From NCBI GenBank assembly GCA_018907035.1, contig JACCIC010000094.1:372001-436000 (forward strand): a DNA stretch of 64,000 nucleotides, written 5' to 3'. The notes beneath the pieces were generated by a model, which saw nothing but the letters and a program-made list of their open reading frames with translations, was not told the DNA's origin and ran no database searches. This stretch comes from Sycobia sp. Sy_11. Lineage: Eukaryota; Arthropoda; Insecta; Hymenoptera; Epichrysomallidae. This document shows, piece after piece, positions 17,641 to 32,037 of this stretch; positions within the stretch are counted from its first letter, which is position 1, and every line of letters begins with the position of its first letter. Position numbers and translations under genes: made by a program.

Positions 17641-20600
17641 CGTAACAGGAGTCTTGAGTGAAATGAAAAAGGGGAAAAAAATGATTGAGGAGATAATTCG
17701 ATTTGGAAGGAAAATATCAAGAGATGGGTTGGTCTGTTCATGAACGGGGAAGGAAGCTGACTGATGAAAATGCGCAAAGTTCGCGTGAGTAACTGATTCC
17801 TTAAGATGCTCGCTCTGATTGCCCGAGGGTGTTCGACTCTCTTACACAGTAGTCAAATATTTGATGGTTGTTACCGCGCTCGAGATGTATTCAAAATATA
17901 CAATCCTTTATATACTTTTAACTTTCAATTCGACTTTCGATTAAATTTCAAACAGAGATAAATGAAATTAAACTACTAGAGTTCAGCTTGTTCTCATTCG
18001 CAATAAATTAGCTAATTAAATGCGTAATAATTAATTAAGATGTTAATTATAAATAATAATCAATATTTTATTTACTTGTTCAACCGATTTGGCTAATAAT
18101 TTTATACTTCTCAGAAACGCTTCTACAAATAATTCACTTATTAAATATCGTCGAATCGCTCGAATCTTTAACATTTATAATTATTTAGTACATTTCTCAC
18201 ATCCAATAAGATTATAAAAAATAAAATTCTATGTAAATAAAAATAGAGTAGATTTATAGTAGGTGGCAAATTAACAAATCACAATATCATTCCTAATTGA
18301 TAAAGTTCGAAAAAAAATGTCGGTTTTTTAATGCAAGATGTAACAGTTGTCAGTAGAACCTTCCGAAAACATTGTTTCTCTTTGCGAAAAAAGTTGCTTT
18401 AACTATGACATTTTACTTTATTGATATGATTTTCCTTTGAGCTTACCCCCAACGCTCCAAAGCCTAATCATTTCATGATATTTCAGAAATATTTAAAATT
18501 CAATCTTTGTTGCGATAAATATCGTATGGAAAATTATTCTAATGCATTACCATCGTTAAAACAAATGGTTTCATATCACCAATATCAACCACGCTCAAAA
18601 TTCGAAGAGCATCCGGATAATATATATTTTTATAATTTTATTATAAATTTTAAATCTTAATTCATAATTGAGCTTCAAAGCAATCCATGTAAAATTAATA
18701 ATTTCATAAAGCGTTTTTCTTAATAATCTTTTTTAAAACCCTTTTCTTTCGATCGCACTCCGAATTTGGATAATTCAAGTACTCTCTAGAGAATATTGAG
18801 TCATATGCGCCTATTTTTATTCGAAGTTACTGTGCTACTTGTTTTTATGAAACCGTGTTAATTTCATTTATGCGATGCGTGATTATAGAAAATGTAGCGT
18901 GATATCCATTTCCGTGATATCGTTGGTACAGCCGACATTCTTGATAAATTCAGAGCCACTTATACTGCGTTAATTTTCTCGTGTGTACCGCTATTGTCCA
19001 GGGGATGATGTGCCCGAGAGACGCAAGGGATTTCGCCTCTGCCCAGGGGACACTTTGATTATCGCAAAGAGAGCCGTGAGCTAGATGTAGCTCGTATTTT
19101 TGATTGTTTTTTTTAAATATTTTTCCATCGATTTGCGCACTCTATAAAACAAAATCAGTGCAATTTTTACTGATTTACTCAGCGACTTCGATATCCGCTT
19201 AGGAATAGCTATATTTTATCGATAATCAATAACTTAACTTAAATATGAGTGTTGAATCGATACATGATTTAACATATCGATTGTTCAAGTCTTCCGTAAA
19301 TATAGCAAAACATTTGATCAATTTTTTATATGCAGGGTTGATAGTCAGATGTATATGTACATATACATGTATATTTACATATTTTATATGTAAGATTTGT
19401 AGTAACGACAATATATGCGCATTGCTTGCAATGAGATTAATCTTTATAATTAACATGTATATACTGTAAATGTGTTTAATGTGTGAGAATTTGCAAAAAG
19501 TTAAAAGTAAAAAAGTATGATTAATTATATAGATCAACTATGTTCACAAATATAAATGATATATTAAGATCATTAAAAAAACAGCAAAAATGTACTATTT
19601 TGATTAGTAGTGTTTTATTCACTGTCAATGAACTGTCAAAGTCACTAACTCAATCAGTAATTATTCGCTAATTCTTATAGCTTAACTCTGAATTATCTGA
19701 GTCAGCGACTAATTAACTGATCACTAATGCATAATCACTCATTTATTTTTAAAAAGTAGGTTGTATAGATCGAGTCGTTGGAAGGTATTATTACAATAAT
19801 TGTCATCTTCGTTGACTATTCCACCAAACGGTCAGATTATAAAAAGTAATCAGAACACAAAGTTGTGTTAAACGAATCAGCAGAGAAATATCGTATATAG
19901 GAGTGTATACAAAGTCTCAAAACAACAATAAAGATTCACTTTTTACGTTCATCGGTGCGTGATATTTTAGCAAAATTTACATCGTAAGTTTCTGCTAAAA
20001 TACGTTATTAATATTATTACAGTGCAAATTCATTAAATGCATACAATTAAAATCGCATCAATAGAGCAACTGAGCCTGCTTCAAAACTTAAGAAGTATTA
20101 TAATCGACATGATTGCAATAATTACATAATCATTAAATCCTCATAAAGTACAGAGAATGATTATAAACTGTTCTAATGATTAATTATTCTAATTATTGAT
20201 TATTTTATCCTGTATACTTGTAGTATGTAGTTCAATCTTTATATTGTTTAAAAGTCAATTCCGAAACTGTTAACTATCTAAAACTCTAGGCTCGAATTGA
20301 ATACACTTTTTCAACTGTTATTTGACATTTTATAATTATTGTTTATAATAACCGACAATTTATAAAGTGAAATAATTGTAGCCTTTTTAAAATTAGCCAA
20401 AGAAAAAAAATGCGTCGGTAATGTTTTAAGCTTCTTTTTGAACGACGCTTCAATTGCGAACTAAGTGTTTCCGACTTCAGTTTAATTTTCCATGTCAGTA
20501 AGTAGCAGATTCTCGAAATTTCTGCACGCTGGAACATAAATTTTCCGACCAACCCCACACGCTCGCGCACAACGCGTTTCGGAAGCAGTAAAAGTTTTAT

Positions 20601-23600
20601 AAAATATTACTGCAGTCTCATCAATTTTTAATGTTGATCCAGAGAGCGCGCGCAGAAACGTATGTGGAGTTTTAAATAATACTCCGTCGGTCGTTATTGT
20701 TATTTTGGGAAGCTTATATTTCTTTGTTAATAAATTTTTCTCACGTATTGTTTAAAACACAATATTTATACGAAATTACGAATTTTATCATAGAAATTTA
20801 TTTTTTATCGTTTTCTAGACACAGCAATTGAGGAAAAAAGATTTTTCATTTAGGTTTAACAATCGTGTGGAAATTTGGAATATGTGATCATGTAAATGGT
20901 AAGGGATGAACCTATATAAACGATAAAAATGAAAAATAAAACATTCAGTTTGTAATTTTCTCGAAATATTTTTTCATTATTCATCTAATTAGTTATTGAT
21001 TTCACAGTCGAGGTATTTACAATATATTGAAAAGAATACTATATAAACAATAAAAAATATTTCTTCAATAACTTTGTCTTGAACTTTTGTAAAAAAAAAA
21101 CATAAGAATTGTTTTAACTTTTCGCATCGTACAACCGTTTTCATTACAGAATAATTGCTTAGAGTATATGGATGGACTGTGGATGGATATTCATATAAAA
21201 AATTTTGTATATTTAAAAAAATCTTCAATCAATTATAAATTAGAAATTCATTGAAATTTTAATTTTCACTATACGAAGTATCTTGCTTACACTCGTTTAC
21301 TTAATCATAGTCAAATTCTTAATTTAAAATAACTTTCAAAATGTTCAAATTTAATTTTTCTAAGGCTTTTCTAAAAACCACAAAGCATTCGCTGAGAGAG
21401 TGCATATCGTAATTCAGTCTCAAATCGAAATTGTCATCCTCTTGAAACTGATTAGATGATAAACCGAAGTCTGAAATTTAAAACTCAGCGTTTTATATCA
21501 CTTTTTCTCTAATAATAGAATACAGATAAGTTACTAATAAAATAGGGATAATTGATTAATGCATTAATTAATCATTCTTATTTTTGCTTATTAACATAAG
21601 ACAAGTAATCTCATCAATGTGGCATTCACATTCAAGGTAAAAGAAGTGTATAATTTTTAAATTTTTCTTTAAATTAAATTACGACCTGAAAAAAAAATTG
21701 AAAAAAAATCTGAAAAAAAAACGTTTGAGTTTTTCCGATTGTTTTATGTTAAAAACAGATGATACATATACAATTTTTTTAACATATAATTTCAATATGT
21801 GCAGTTAGACGTGCAAATGACTCGTGACGGAGAATGACTAGTAGGTAATTTTATGATGAACGTGCCGCGAGAAAGAAGAAGTGAGTTTCTTACTAGAATT
21901 TGTCAAATGCCACGAAATTTATGAAATTGTAGTGAGGCTTTGAAGATTTTTGTATTAATTTTTCCTTTTTAATTCTGCTCAATCGATCATTTATTAAATT
22001 TGTAAAGGCTTTAAATTTAATCACTGACTAGATTAATTTTTTATAAACTTGATTGAAAGAATTTAAATTTTGCGTTAAAAACTTAGTCAACCATCTGCCT
22101 TATAAGAAATTCATATTTTTTATCCAAATGAATCAAGTAGTTTGTTATAATTTGTGAACAAGGACTTCTTGAATAAACATGTCCTTAGGTAAAATGTAGT
22201 ACAAATGCATGTGCAGAAAGTACGTGTGATAAAATATATAGCGAGAGAAAAAAGGTGTGTGTGTGAGAGAGAGAGATATTTAAATAATAATGTTTTATAA
22301 TAACTGTATAAAATAGAGATATTGTAATTATTATTCATAACTCAGTTTTAATTATTTTAAGCCTGTATGTAACGTATTCAAGTTGCATATACTTATCAGG
22401 TACCTTAAAAAAAACTAAATTCTGTAATTTATGATATATAGGTATAAAGAATTGAATACAATAAAATACGCATTTTGAGAGCTTTATTATATAATTCACC
22501 AATTTACGCATAACAAGCTGAAACAGTATGAAAGTAAGTTGATTTTCAAGTGGATGCTACTGCAGAGCTATGTATATCAGAGCAGATTTCGATTTTCATT
22601 CTCTCGCACTGGTTGTTCGTTTAGTTATCGAGAGCTTCATAGGGGAAAATTGATCAAACGACTCTTCCTTTCATCTTTCTAGTGTGTGCATATACGTAAT
22701 TTCAGTTTCTTTATTGAGGTGCAGATTGGTGACGTTGCTTATATCACCATTATACCTTTATCCGTTCTGCAGGGTCGGATTGGCCAATCGTTGGTGTATG
22801 AAAATATCGACTGAATGAAGTATAAACAAGTGGAACTTTTATCTTTCATTCAACTTTCTTGCTTCGACACAACAGTACTGCGTCTGAAATTTCAGAGGCT
22901 TTCCAAAGTCATTATAACTTTTTCTTAGTAAAAATCATTCGTCTAGTTTTTAGGAGAACAAGTTATTTCAAAATTCAATGTGAAGTAATCCATTGTAACG
23001 TCTACTCATAATCAAACTCTAATAATTTATAGAAAACTATAGATTCATCGAAGATTTAAAGAATAATATAAAATTCTAAAATGAAGTTTTTTGAATAAAA
23101 AATATCAACACCAATATTCAGTAATTAATCTTTTTATTCTGACACTTTTTTCTAAAATTTTAAATTTCGAAAAACAATATTTAGTTTTTTACTTTTTTTG
23201 GGCTAATTTGTTTACATGGCTTTCAATGCTATGAAATCTATAGATGCATTAAAGTTTTTTTTATGCTTTAAACTTATCTTTCAGAGCCTTTACATTTTCA
23301 TATAAATATTTTAATAATTTTTCATTTAATATTTGTTATTCATATATTTTGTTAATTATTTAATTCGCTTACAAATCAAATATACTATCTCATCCCATTT
23401 ACACAATATAAGTACATTATTATGAGCTGCGTAGACTTAAAATCTGATTTTTGAATATTCGCGTGTAAGGTTTTAAATCATTTAACAAATTAACAACAAG
23501 CGATAATAGAATGAGCTTAACTTCAAAGGATTAGACGAGAAATTTCTAATCAGATAAATTATTATTCTACAGTACTATTATAGTTCGATTTTTTTAACAA

Positions 23601-26600
23601 TCAGGTACCATTTATTTAATAAAATCTACCTTATGCTTGAATAAACCCGATGAACGAATAAAATAATCGTGTATAGTTATATTACAGTTTATTGAATAAT
23701 CATATACAAAGTACTGCATACTGTTAGAAAATATTAATAATTATTACTATCAAACCTTTTTATAATTGATCATTTTTATGTTTCTTCTTTAATATCAGTT
23801 AAAATTATCAACTTGAAGTTCACAAACTATTATGGAATAATTTAAACTCTAAACATTTTACGAAATCTCCTTAAAGCTTATAAATGAGAAATCAGAACAA
23901 GTTAAAATACGGCAACTGTATAGAAGAAAAGTGAAATAATATATATTTCTTCATAAAAATATAGGATTTTATCAAATTGTTTTAATACATAGGTTCTTGT
24001 TCGGAACGTAGCAAAACATTGGCTTTAGGACCTCTATAGAAAATTAATCGACTATTTTCTTCTATGACTCATCATTGTGCCACATGAGATAAGACGTTGT
24101 TTATTTTGTCCCAATTCTTAAATACATCAGTCCTAACTCAGAGGCTGCCAGTGAATTTTCCTAATATTTAGTTAAAGCAAATATGAATGTTTTAATAACG
24201 ATGTGCAATAAATGTACAATAAAATTAGTTAATCAAATTGAATGTAAATAACTCAACACATTTTTCAAAAGCAAGGTACAAAGAAAATTTTTTGGTTTAG
24301 CGAGTAAACGGGTTAGAAAGTATGATACGGTGCCGTGTAACATGGTGCTTTGGTGAGAGCTACTTCGGCTCTTTTCGCCCTCATCAAGTATACCTATACA
24401 TATGTCGACTTGCACAAGTACGGATTTAGCTCAGTACGCCAAGCTGCGTGGGCCCTTGGTCGCTAAGCAGCTACCAAGTCAGTCTAATACGATTCAAGTT
24501 TATTTTGAAATATCAATCTCACTCTGGCTCAACCTGTCAGAGCTCGCAGTTTTTTGGCAGAATATTAAATTAACTTTATACTTAAATATAAAAAAATTAA
24601 TAAAAAAATTATGATATAAAAAATAAGAAAAATTAACAAAATATTAACTTAAATATAAAACAACAATGAACATTAATATATTAATTTTAACAATTAAATA
24701 ACAAATAGAGCCATCACTCCTTGATGCTATTTGGTTTAGCCTTATGCCCGCTTGGCTCGGTCGTCGAGATCTACAGTAACAATATTTTTATGAAATTAAT
24801 ATTAAAATTGAAATAAAATCGGAATTTGTAATTTAAACACTATTTCGAAATTTTTATTTTATCTTAATTTAAAGCCCCGTTTGGGTTTATAATTATATAA
24901 TAAGTTTAGTTCGCGCGCGCGCCGAGTGTCGCTTGAGATTTGCTCTACGCTATCTTTTCAATTTGCACACTTTTCAATTTTGTTCAGATTCGAAATTTGA
25001 ATAGAATTTTGTATTCTTTTGGTCATTATGCCTTATCTACACACCTTTCAAAAAAATAATACAAAATAATAAAATTAGTATTTTTAGTATCTTAATCAAT
25101 TATAGGTTTAATTTATGTGATAAAATGTATTCGAGGATTGATGTTACAGATTTATTTGACAAAAGAAAACTTTGACGTCTCGAAACTGATCATAAAATTT
25201 TTATTGTTTCTTTTACTCTATCGAATAGTTATTAGTTTTGAATTATTTATTTTATTTGACACAATTAGAACTAGCCTTTAATTTCGCTTTTTGAAGAAAG
25301 ATTTTACTTACAGAAGTTTACGAGACTTTGTTGCATGAAGAACTCTCGGGTGAATCTAAATTTGGTTTACAATAAATTCTAGAGCAGGTAGCAAAAAAGT
25401 TCGATGTTAGCATTTTTCAAGTTTAATGTTAGCATCAAATATTAGAATTTTATGAATTCTATTAATGGTATATTTTAATAAAAAACAACATAATTTTAGC
25501 AATATTAATTCTTTTTATTTATTTTTTACATCGAGTATAGAGAACTTATATTTTTAAATACTTATAATTTACAATAAAATAAAATAATATTGACTGCAGT
25601 GAGCGATATATCCAACTGGTACGGACTTTTGTATGTGTCTATATAAAGATTTGAACTTTCTCTTGTTCAGCCAAAGTAGCCTTTCATTAAACAGAGATCA
25701 AAGTATCATGTTTATGTCGAGTAAACATTATAAGGATTATTATTTTTATTTTATTCTGAATAAACTGTTCCTTTTATATGTATATTTCTGTTAACTGCTT
25801 CCCAACGCGGCTTCTACATTTTAGCTGTAGTGCGTCGTCACTGCAGTTGTCGGAGCTTAAAATTTACCTTGGATGAACTCCTGCACTTCTTGTTATAACT
25901 TTTCCCTTTTTAGTCTGGGCGGACAGGGGACATGAGACACCGAAGTTCATTTATGGCTCTCTCGTTAAGTTTCCATCAGCGTACGTTTTTTAGTGAACGG
26001 AAATAATTTATTCAGACTATCAGATCTAAAAAATGGTTATTTTCATAATGATGCTGATTTTTGTTGCTATTCTGAAATAAAGAGGGAGAAATTTTATGAG
26101 AATCAAAGAAAGTTGTTTTTCTTTACTCAGTTTGTAAATCTAATAAGTCAAAAGCTATTATTTATAAAATTTTATACTATTATTGTGGCATGAAAGCGAT
26201 AGGTTATTGTTTTAGCTTTAAAAAAGAGCAATTAAGAATCTATAAATTCGTAACAGAATTGATGTTACAAGAAAAATTTAATAAATTATATGCTCCGAGA
26301 CCACTGCTCTAGTATCTGAAGTACGAATTTATAGGCCTATAAACTTTCATTTTACAGACGAATCAATAATCTATCGAATCCATGTAATAACATTTGCATA
26401 AAACATTAAAAAAATTATGTTTTAACTCATTAAATTTATAAGTTTCTGCTCTGTTTGAAACGAAATTTATCTTTCATCGTTTCAATATAAAATGAAAAAA
26501 GTATATAGAATTATTATTTATTTAATATTTAAAACTTTTATGTATGGTAGACTTTTCTTAATTACATATCCACATAAAAAATAATATAACATAATGAATA

Positions 26601-26985
26601 AGTGCAGACCATTCGAGGCCTAGCTGTTTTTCTTCTTCAAATATTTCAAGCATTCTATGTTAAATCTGCAAAAGATGGAAAATTTTAAATTTTGAGTGTG
26701 CAACTTAAAAAGTTCGTATTTTTACTAACTTGATATTTAAAGATGCTGAAAAAATTTAATATTATTGGTCAAAGTGAACTTAAATTTATACATAAATTTT
26801 TTTTTGTTATGTTGAATTGAATAATTTGCCAATAAAACAGCATATGTCAGAAGTCATAATTTATTAGTTGAATTTAAAGAAAAATGCATGTAAAGCTGAT
26901 TTTGTTGGTAGTACCAAACCCTAAATATACTCTAGATTTTAAAATATGTCAAAAGCGGTTTGCGTAGTTCAAAATTAATAATTTT
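17641..26985. other. long AT-rich region without recognised genes
   Basis: About 9 kb of AT-rich DNA. Reading frames are short and lack signal peptides or domains. Small GC-richer patches occur at 18950-19085, 20490-20580, 22550-22880, 24330-24560 and 24900-24930 (a GCGCGC run). Most of it is probably intron, intergenic DNA or old mobile-element debris. A candidate core promoter at 25639-25670 is listed separately. Confidence 0.4.
25639..25670 (+). promoter_or_regulatory. candidate TATA plus TCAG core promoter
   Basis: CTATATAAAG at 25639-25648 is followed by TTCAG ending at 25670, a spacing and initiator core like those of arthropod promoters. No convincing ORF follows; the first ATG gives only about 28 codons. 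The match may be chance. Confidence 0.25.
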
Positions 26986-26989
26986 ATGT

Positions 26990-27400
26990 CGAAGACGAAG
27001 GACATCCGACCCAACCACAAAAGCTTGAGAAGATCTTACAGGCATCGTTGAGAATAATACGCCAAGCCGTTTTCTTATTTCAAAACATTTAAATTCACTG
27101 GGATTCATCCAAAAGTTAGGTAATGAAATTAAATGTCACAAACTCACACCGACAAACTTCAGAAATATTCTTTTGACTGACGTAATTTTTTTTTCAGCGC
27201 AACAAAAACAAGATGTATTTGTATCAGATTATTACGGGAGGTAAAAAGTAGATCTATTGCAATAATAAAAAAACGCAAAAAATTGTGAATTAAATCCGGC
27301 GAACTCTTCTGGTTTTCTCTACTGGTCTCAAAAGACGAGAAATTTTTCCGCGTTGGAATCCACAAACAGTCTGAATCATGCACAAAGGTCATAGTTTGGG
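26990..27400 (+). pseudogene. decayed mariner transposase relic 1
   Basis: Read with frame changes and stops, the plus strand shows the mariner order: a helix-turn-helix end resembling LISKHLNSLGFIQKLG, then HKLTPTN, then after a gap IITGGKK-stop-IYCNN, which stands where mariners have IITGDEKWIYYDN with a catalytic Asp. Several stops and frameshifts and the loss of catalytic residues show it is long dead. It belongs to a different mariner lineage from the relic at 30.8 kb. Both ends are eroded and I see no terminal repeats. Confidence 0.6.
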
Positions 27401-29044
27401 ATGACCAATTTTTTTTTAATTATCCCTGCATGTTTTCGGTCTGTGTTTCAAAGTTAGAAAACACCGAAGCATTTGTGACTGCATTAGAAAATCATATTTT
27501 TATTACGAGTCAACATTTCATAACCATTAGTACAGAATAATAGGAACTATATGCAATTATTTCGAGTCAATTAACTTTCCTGTTATTTTCATTATAGCTC
27601 CACTCATAATCTTAATTACGAAATAATAAGCTGTCAAATGTAGAATTACATGCGAATTTATTTCATTTGTAGAATTTAAAAAATTACGCTTTATTAATTT
27701 TATTAACTTTAATTAAAAACATTTTATTTCATAGGACTCAATTTCAGCAGATTAATTTAATAAAAATTTTAAGTAACAAAATTATGAATATTCCTATTAT
27801 ACACCTATATCTTATCCATAGTTTACAAATATATTTTTAAAATTCCTGTAGCTAGAATTTTTTTGATTATAGTTATTTTTCTGTTTTATATTAAATCAAG
27901 TTGTGCATGCGTATTCTATATAGGTTATATATGCTGTCTAAATCCTTCTATAGATACAAACTATATAAAACACTATCATAAAACTAATAATCTATTTCGC
28001 CCTTTAAACATGTTAGCTGAATGTTTACAATTATACAATAATAATTTGAAAATAAAATCGTTGAGACATTTTAAGTTTTTTATCATTATTCAGCTGATTT
28101 TCCAATAATTTAACTAATGAGAATTTTATTATATTGTATGATTTATATTTAATGAATTAATGAATCGAGAGTAAATTCATTTGAAAGATTGATTTATTTT
28201 ATCCATATGTCATTGGTTCACTTTGAATTTTCAATTACAATTTTTTAAGACATAAAATATAGAACTTATACAATTGCTAATACAATCTCAATTATACAAA
28301 TGTACACTTTTTGAGATATTATCGTCTTCTGATTTTCTAAGGATTTCCAAGAAAGTCATCTTATTTTATCAATAATTTTTCTTTTTAATTACTCTATAAA
28401 TAATATATTGACAATTACTCATATCCAATATCAGAATTTCAATTTTTAATTATCGTAAGCAATGTTTGTCTCAGTTCTTTAGCACTCTTACAAGTTTGGA
28501 TGGATCATTTGATCATTCATAAGAGAAATGACTAGTAATGAAAAAATTTTGGTAAAAATAGCCGTTGAATGTAAAGTTTAATAAAAAAATGAACAAAAAG
28601 CTATGCACAATAAAGGACAATTCAAAAAATGTATAAGGACGTTGACTCATAAATAATTGCACAAGAGAAAGAAATGCATGTTTTATTTAAACAAATTTTA
28701 AATATATCTTTAGAAAATTTTTGTTATATCTTTTTTCTTTTTTCTGATGGTAAAATGTGTAACAAAGATATGGTAACAAATTTTTTTGTAAAGTCTACGT
28801 GTCAAGACCTTTTTTATTTTAGGAAATTCAATTTCCATGTAGGAACCTTCCATTGTTTTCTTGCCCCGTGTCTTCCGCCGACTCGTCTGGCGACGAATCT
28901 GGCAAAGTATATAAAAAAAGGAGAATATGGCCTAAATATATATAACAATAGAGACAATCACGTAAATTTTCGATAAACCTTCGCTTTATTAGTCCTACCT
29001 TCGCCCGCACCTCCCCATTAAGGAGCTTAAACTCCAAGCAGTTC

Positions 29045-29046
<2 letters not shown>
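27401..29046. other. AT-rich, nothing recognised
   Basis: AT-rich sequence with short frames only. A small GC-richer spot near 28860-28910 has no identified function. Confidence 0.45.

Positions 29047-29097
<51 letters not shown>
29047..29097. repeat. (TA)n microsatellite
   Basis: About 50 bp of TA dinucleotides at the edge of a GC-rich patch. Confidence 0.9.
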
Positions 29098-29099
<2 letters not shown>

Positions 29100-29100
<1 letters not shown>

Positions 29101-29870
29101 GCATTCAAAGATCTCTTCGATACGCACATCAGGGGGAGGCGTACTGTGGCAATTCCACGATTGCGCGCGCGCCCGTCCAATGACTTTCTGTGCGTTAAAA
29201 CATCGAGAAACAATTTCGCGCTCGACCGGCGGGTTGGAGGAGGGAGCAGTGACGCAGGATCGGAGAATGACACGGACCGGGCATTACTGTCTGTCCCGGA
29301 TGCGTGCGGCGAAGAGCAGTTTCCCTTTCCGTCTCCCTCATTCTTGTTTTTTTTTTTTTTTTTTTTTTTTTTGTTTTCGTTCGTTTCGCTCTCATTCGCA
29401 TTGTACAACGGTTCGGGAGGAGAGAGACACGACACCCGTTCGCCTCCCCATCCCCCATCACCTAGTCCCATAGGAAAATTAGAAAAAGATACGGGGCGAC
29501 GTTCGCTTTTCCACGCCATTAAACGCTCTCTTAAATTCATTTGCGCGGGAGTTATACGCGTATATACCGTGGATGGAGGGGTCGCGGAATGTGTCCCTGT
29601 GTTGGGGAGAAACAACTTCTATTGTCTCCTACCCTTCCCCTCTCACTCACCGACCGGGTATTTTCTTTCTTTGCCCTCGGTTTTTTTTTCAACGTTTCCT
29701 CCCCCGTTTTCTATTTATACCTATCCTAACTTTTAGCACTTTTTTACATTCCCCCACTCCCCCCGGTTTCCACGGGCGTTTTTTTAACGCCAGCTATTAT
29801 TCCTGCTGTCTAGTGTCGCGTTGCCGTGCGCAACGGCAATGCGATATTAAACTTTTTTAATTCAATCACA
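29100..29870. other. GC-rich, pyrimidine-rich patch with poly(T)
   Basis: CpG-bearing sequence with a run of more than 20 T (about 29349-29372) and long C/T-rich stretches. Long open frames exist on both strands (up to ~200 codons) but are low-complexity and depend on the T run and the TA repeat, so I do not call genes. It could be a promoter-proximal or intronic regulatory region. Confidence 0.3.
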
Positions 29871-30790
29871 TTCTTTCGGATACTTTGCTTAAAAACTATG
29901 TCAATGATGGGCAGGGAGAGGCGCATCAAGTATTTGGAATTGTAAAAGCTATATAGCGGTTAGTTTGGATTGTTAACACGTGTCTTTAATAATAAAGTTT
30001 CTGAACTACTGTAGCTTTTAAGTGTTTCTGTTTTTAACAGTTGGGAAATTTTTATTCAATACTTTACTTTTAAAATAAACATTTAATTTTCACTTATTAA
30101 CTGAATAAAGAATCCGGTTTCTAATCATTATCTTCTGTTATTTGTATACGATATGTTTTCTTATAAATATTATGACTATAATTTATTAAATTAAGTATAA
30201 AAGTTTTTATATAATTGCACGATATAATAATAAAGCTGTAACATCCGAAGTGCAATTTTTTATGTTTTTCAAATCAAAATAGAAATTTATGAATATAAAG
30301 CAATAAACATATATACGGGTTGTATCAAAGACCTAAGTCAATATGTTTTTATCATCATTGGCACATTTTACACTGACACGGCCGATTAGGTAATAGCCAT
30401 AAGATTTTATTCATTACTCGTTTGATTTGACTCAGAATTCAACTTTTATTGACGTGGAAAAGAAATCTGTTTTTTCTATATAGTCAAAATTTTTCAACTA
30501 GAAGAATAACAGAAATATTTATGATTTCTTTTTTTAAATCGGAGCACATATTTTCTAGGGTTGCGATGACATTCATATAATTAAATCCATATGATTCTTA
30601 GTTATTACTAACATTGAAAAGATACTTGTTTAAATTTCACAGTTGTCGGATAATTGGTTCATGAGATATAGCTTTGTGAAACAAAAAACTTTCGTGATTA
30701 TGAAAAAAATCGATAGAAAAGAATTTTGTGTGTCCAATAATGTAATCCAATATTTCTACTTCGCAAACAAGTAATACTGTTGATGCCAAC
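29871..30790. other. AT-rich, nothing recognised
   Basis: AT-rich sequence upstream of the mariner relic. I could not identify a 5' terminal repeat here. Confidence 0.45.
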
Positions 30791-30794
30791 GATT

Positions 30795-31523
30795 GTCTTG
30801 ATAAACATTATTTAGACTCTGTATCAGGAAAATCAACCGCTGAGAAATCGTTTACTAAGTTTGAACAAGGCCAAATGGACGTTCCAAAAACGCTGCTACT
30901 GACGAAAACATCAAAAAAGTCGACAAAATAATTTTATAAGATCGTACAGTGAAGTTCATCGCACTAGCTGAAACTTTAATTATATTAAGAAAATGAATTG
31001 GGCACATCGTCCATGAATTCGGACATGCGAAAGATGTGTACAAAGTGGATGTAGCGCGTGCTCAACTTATTGATGGTTCGGAGCAATATTTAGCGGTATT
31101 GAAAAATAATAGAGAAGAATTTTTCTGTCGATTTAGTACAATAAATGAAACATAGTTCCATCACTACACTCCAGTGTCGTATCGACAGTCTACAGAATAA
31201 ACTCATTGTGATGAATTGAATCCAAAGCGTGGAAAGATGCCACAATCCACTGGGAAGGTTATGATATCAGTGTTTTGGGATGCACATGATATAATATTCA
31301 TCGACTCTTGAGAATTGAAATTAACCGTCATCGCCATCAATAGCGATTATTACGTAGCGTTTTTGGCGTGTTTCAAAGAAGAAATCAAGAAAAAAAGACT
31401 CTATTTGAATAAGAAAAAGTATTGTTTCATTCGGACCATGCGTCGCAGCACTAATCAATGAAAGCAATGGAAAAATTACATTAATTAGGTTGTAAATTAC
31501 TTTTCCATGCACTGTATTCTTCA
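30795..31523 (+). pseudogene. decayed mariner transposase relic 2 (truncated)
   Basis: Plus-strand translation, with many stops and frame changes, follows a mariner transposase nearly throughout: KHYLDSVSGKSTAEKSF (N-terminal helix-turn-helix), TDENIKKVDKI-like sequence, GHIVHEF-like sequence, HHYTPVS-like sequence after the first catalytic region, LNPKRGK, GKVMISVFWDAHDIIFID (around the second Asp), SDYYVAFL and FHSDHASQH-like sequence (the third Asp region). Homology stops at 31523 in the middle of a hairpin. At least ten in-frame stops show it is inactive. Confidence 0.85.
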
Positions 31524-31535
31524 GTGCATGGAAAA
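31501..31535. repeat. perfect 14-bp hairpin at the mariner break
   Basis: TTTTCCATGCACTG (31501-31514) and CAGTGCATGGAAAA (31522-31535) are exact inverse complements around a 7-nt loop. The left arm still reads as transposase; the right arm is its inverted copy. Confidence 0.85.
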
Positions 31536-31544
31536 TTTTTACTA

Positions 31545-32037
31545 TATTAGCCTACGAAAATATCAGCCCACCGATTAATCTTATCATAAGTATTGTAATT
31601 TGTGTATAATATTGAAATGGCTGTTCCCCGCATAAGAATGAAGTTTTCTGTGTCGGCTAAATAATATTAATCATGTTTTCTTTTCTTGTTTTTTCTTTTT
31701 TACATTCAATTAAAGTTATCTTGATATACAAATTCAAATATATTAATTAAGTTATTATGTAGTAATTTAATAAAGTTAAACATTATTAAGTGTATTTATA
31801 TTTTGCTGAAGGTAAGCTATGTTTTCTTTATTACTTTTATTAATTTAAACAGGTGCTGCCAGTGAGCAAAGTGTAATGAAATAAGTGAATTTACGGAATT
31901 GTTTTTTTTTCTTTCGTTAATAGTTCAGTACAGTTAGATTATAATTTAGTGCTATGAATTTGTTCATATTTTAGAGTTTTGTATAAGTGTTTTAAACATT
32001 ATCGGTTGTACCACATATTTCGCATTTGAAGAAATAC
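31545..32037. other. AT-rich, nothing recognised
   Basis: AT-rich sequence. TTTATT near 31830 would be an AATAAA for the minus-strand ORF at 32038-32238. Confidence 0.4.

Noticed and set aside
24410..24500. tRNA-like string GATTTAGCTCAGTACG
   Set aside because: Resembles an A box, but no convincing B box, stems or terminator follow at the right distance.
29146..29736. 196-codon plus-strand frame and a 206-codon minus-strand frame
   Set aside because: Poly-Phe/poly-Lys from the T run and Ile-Tyr from the TA repeat; no domain or splice signal.
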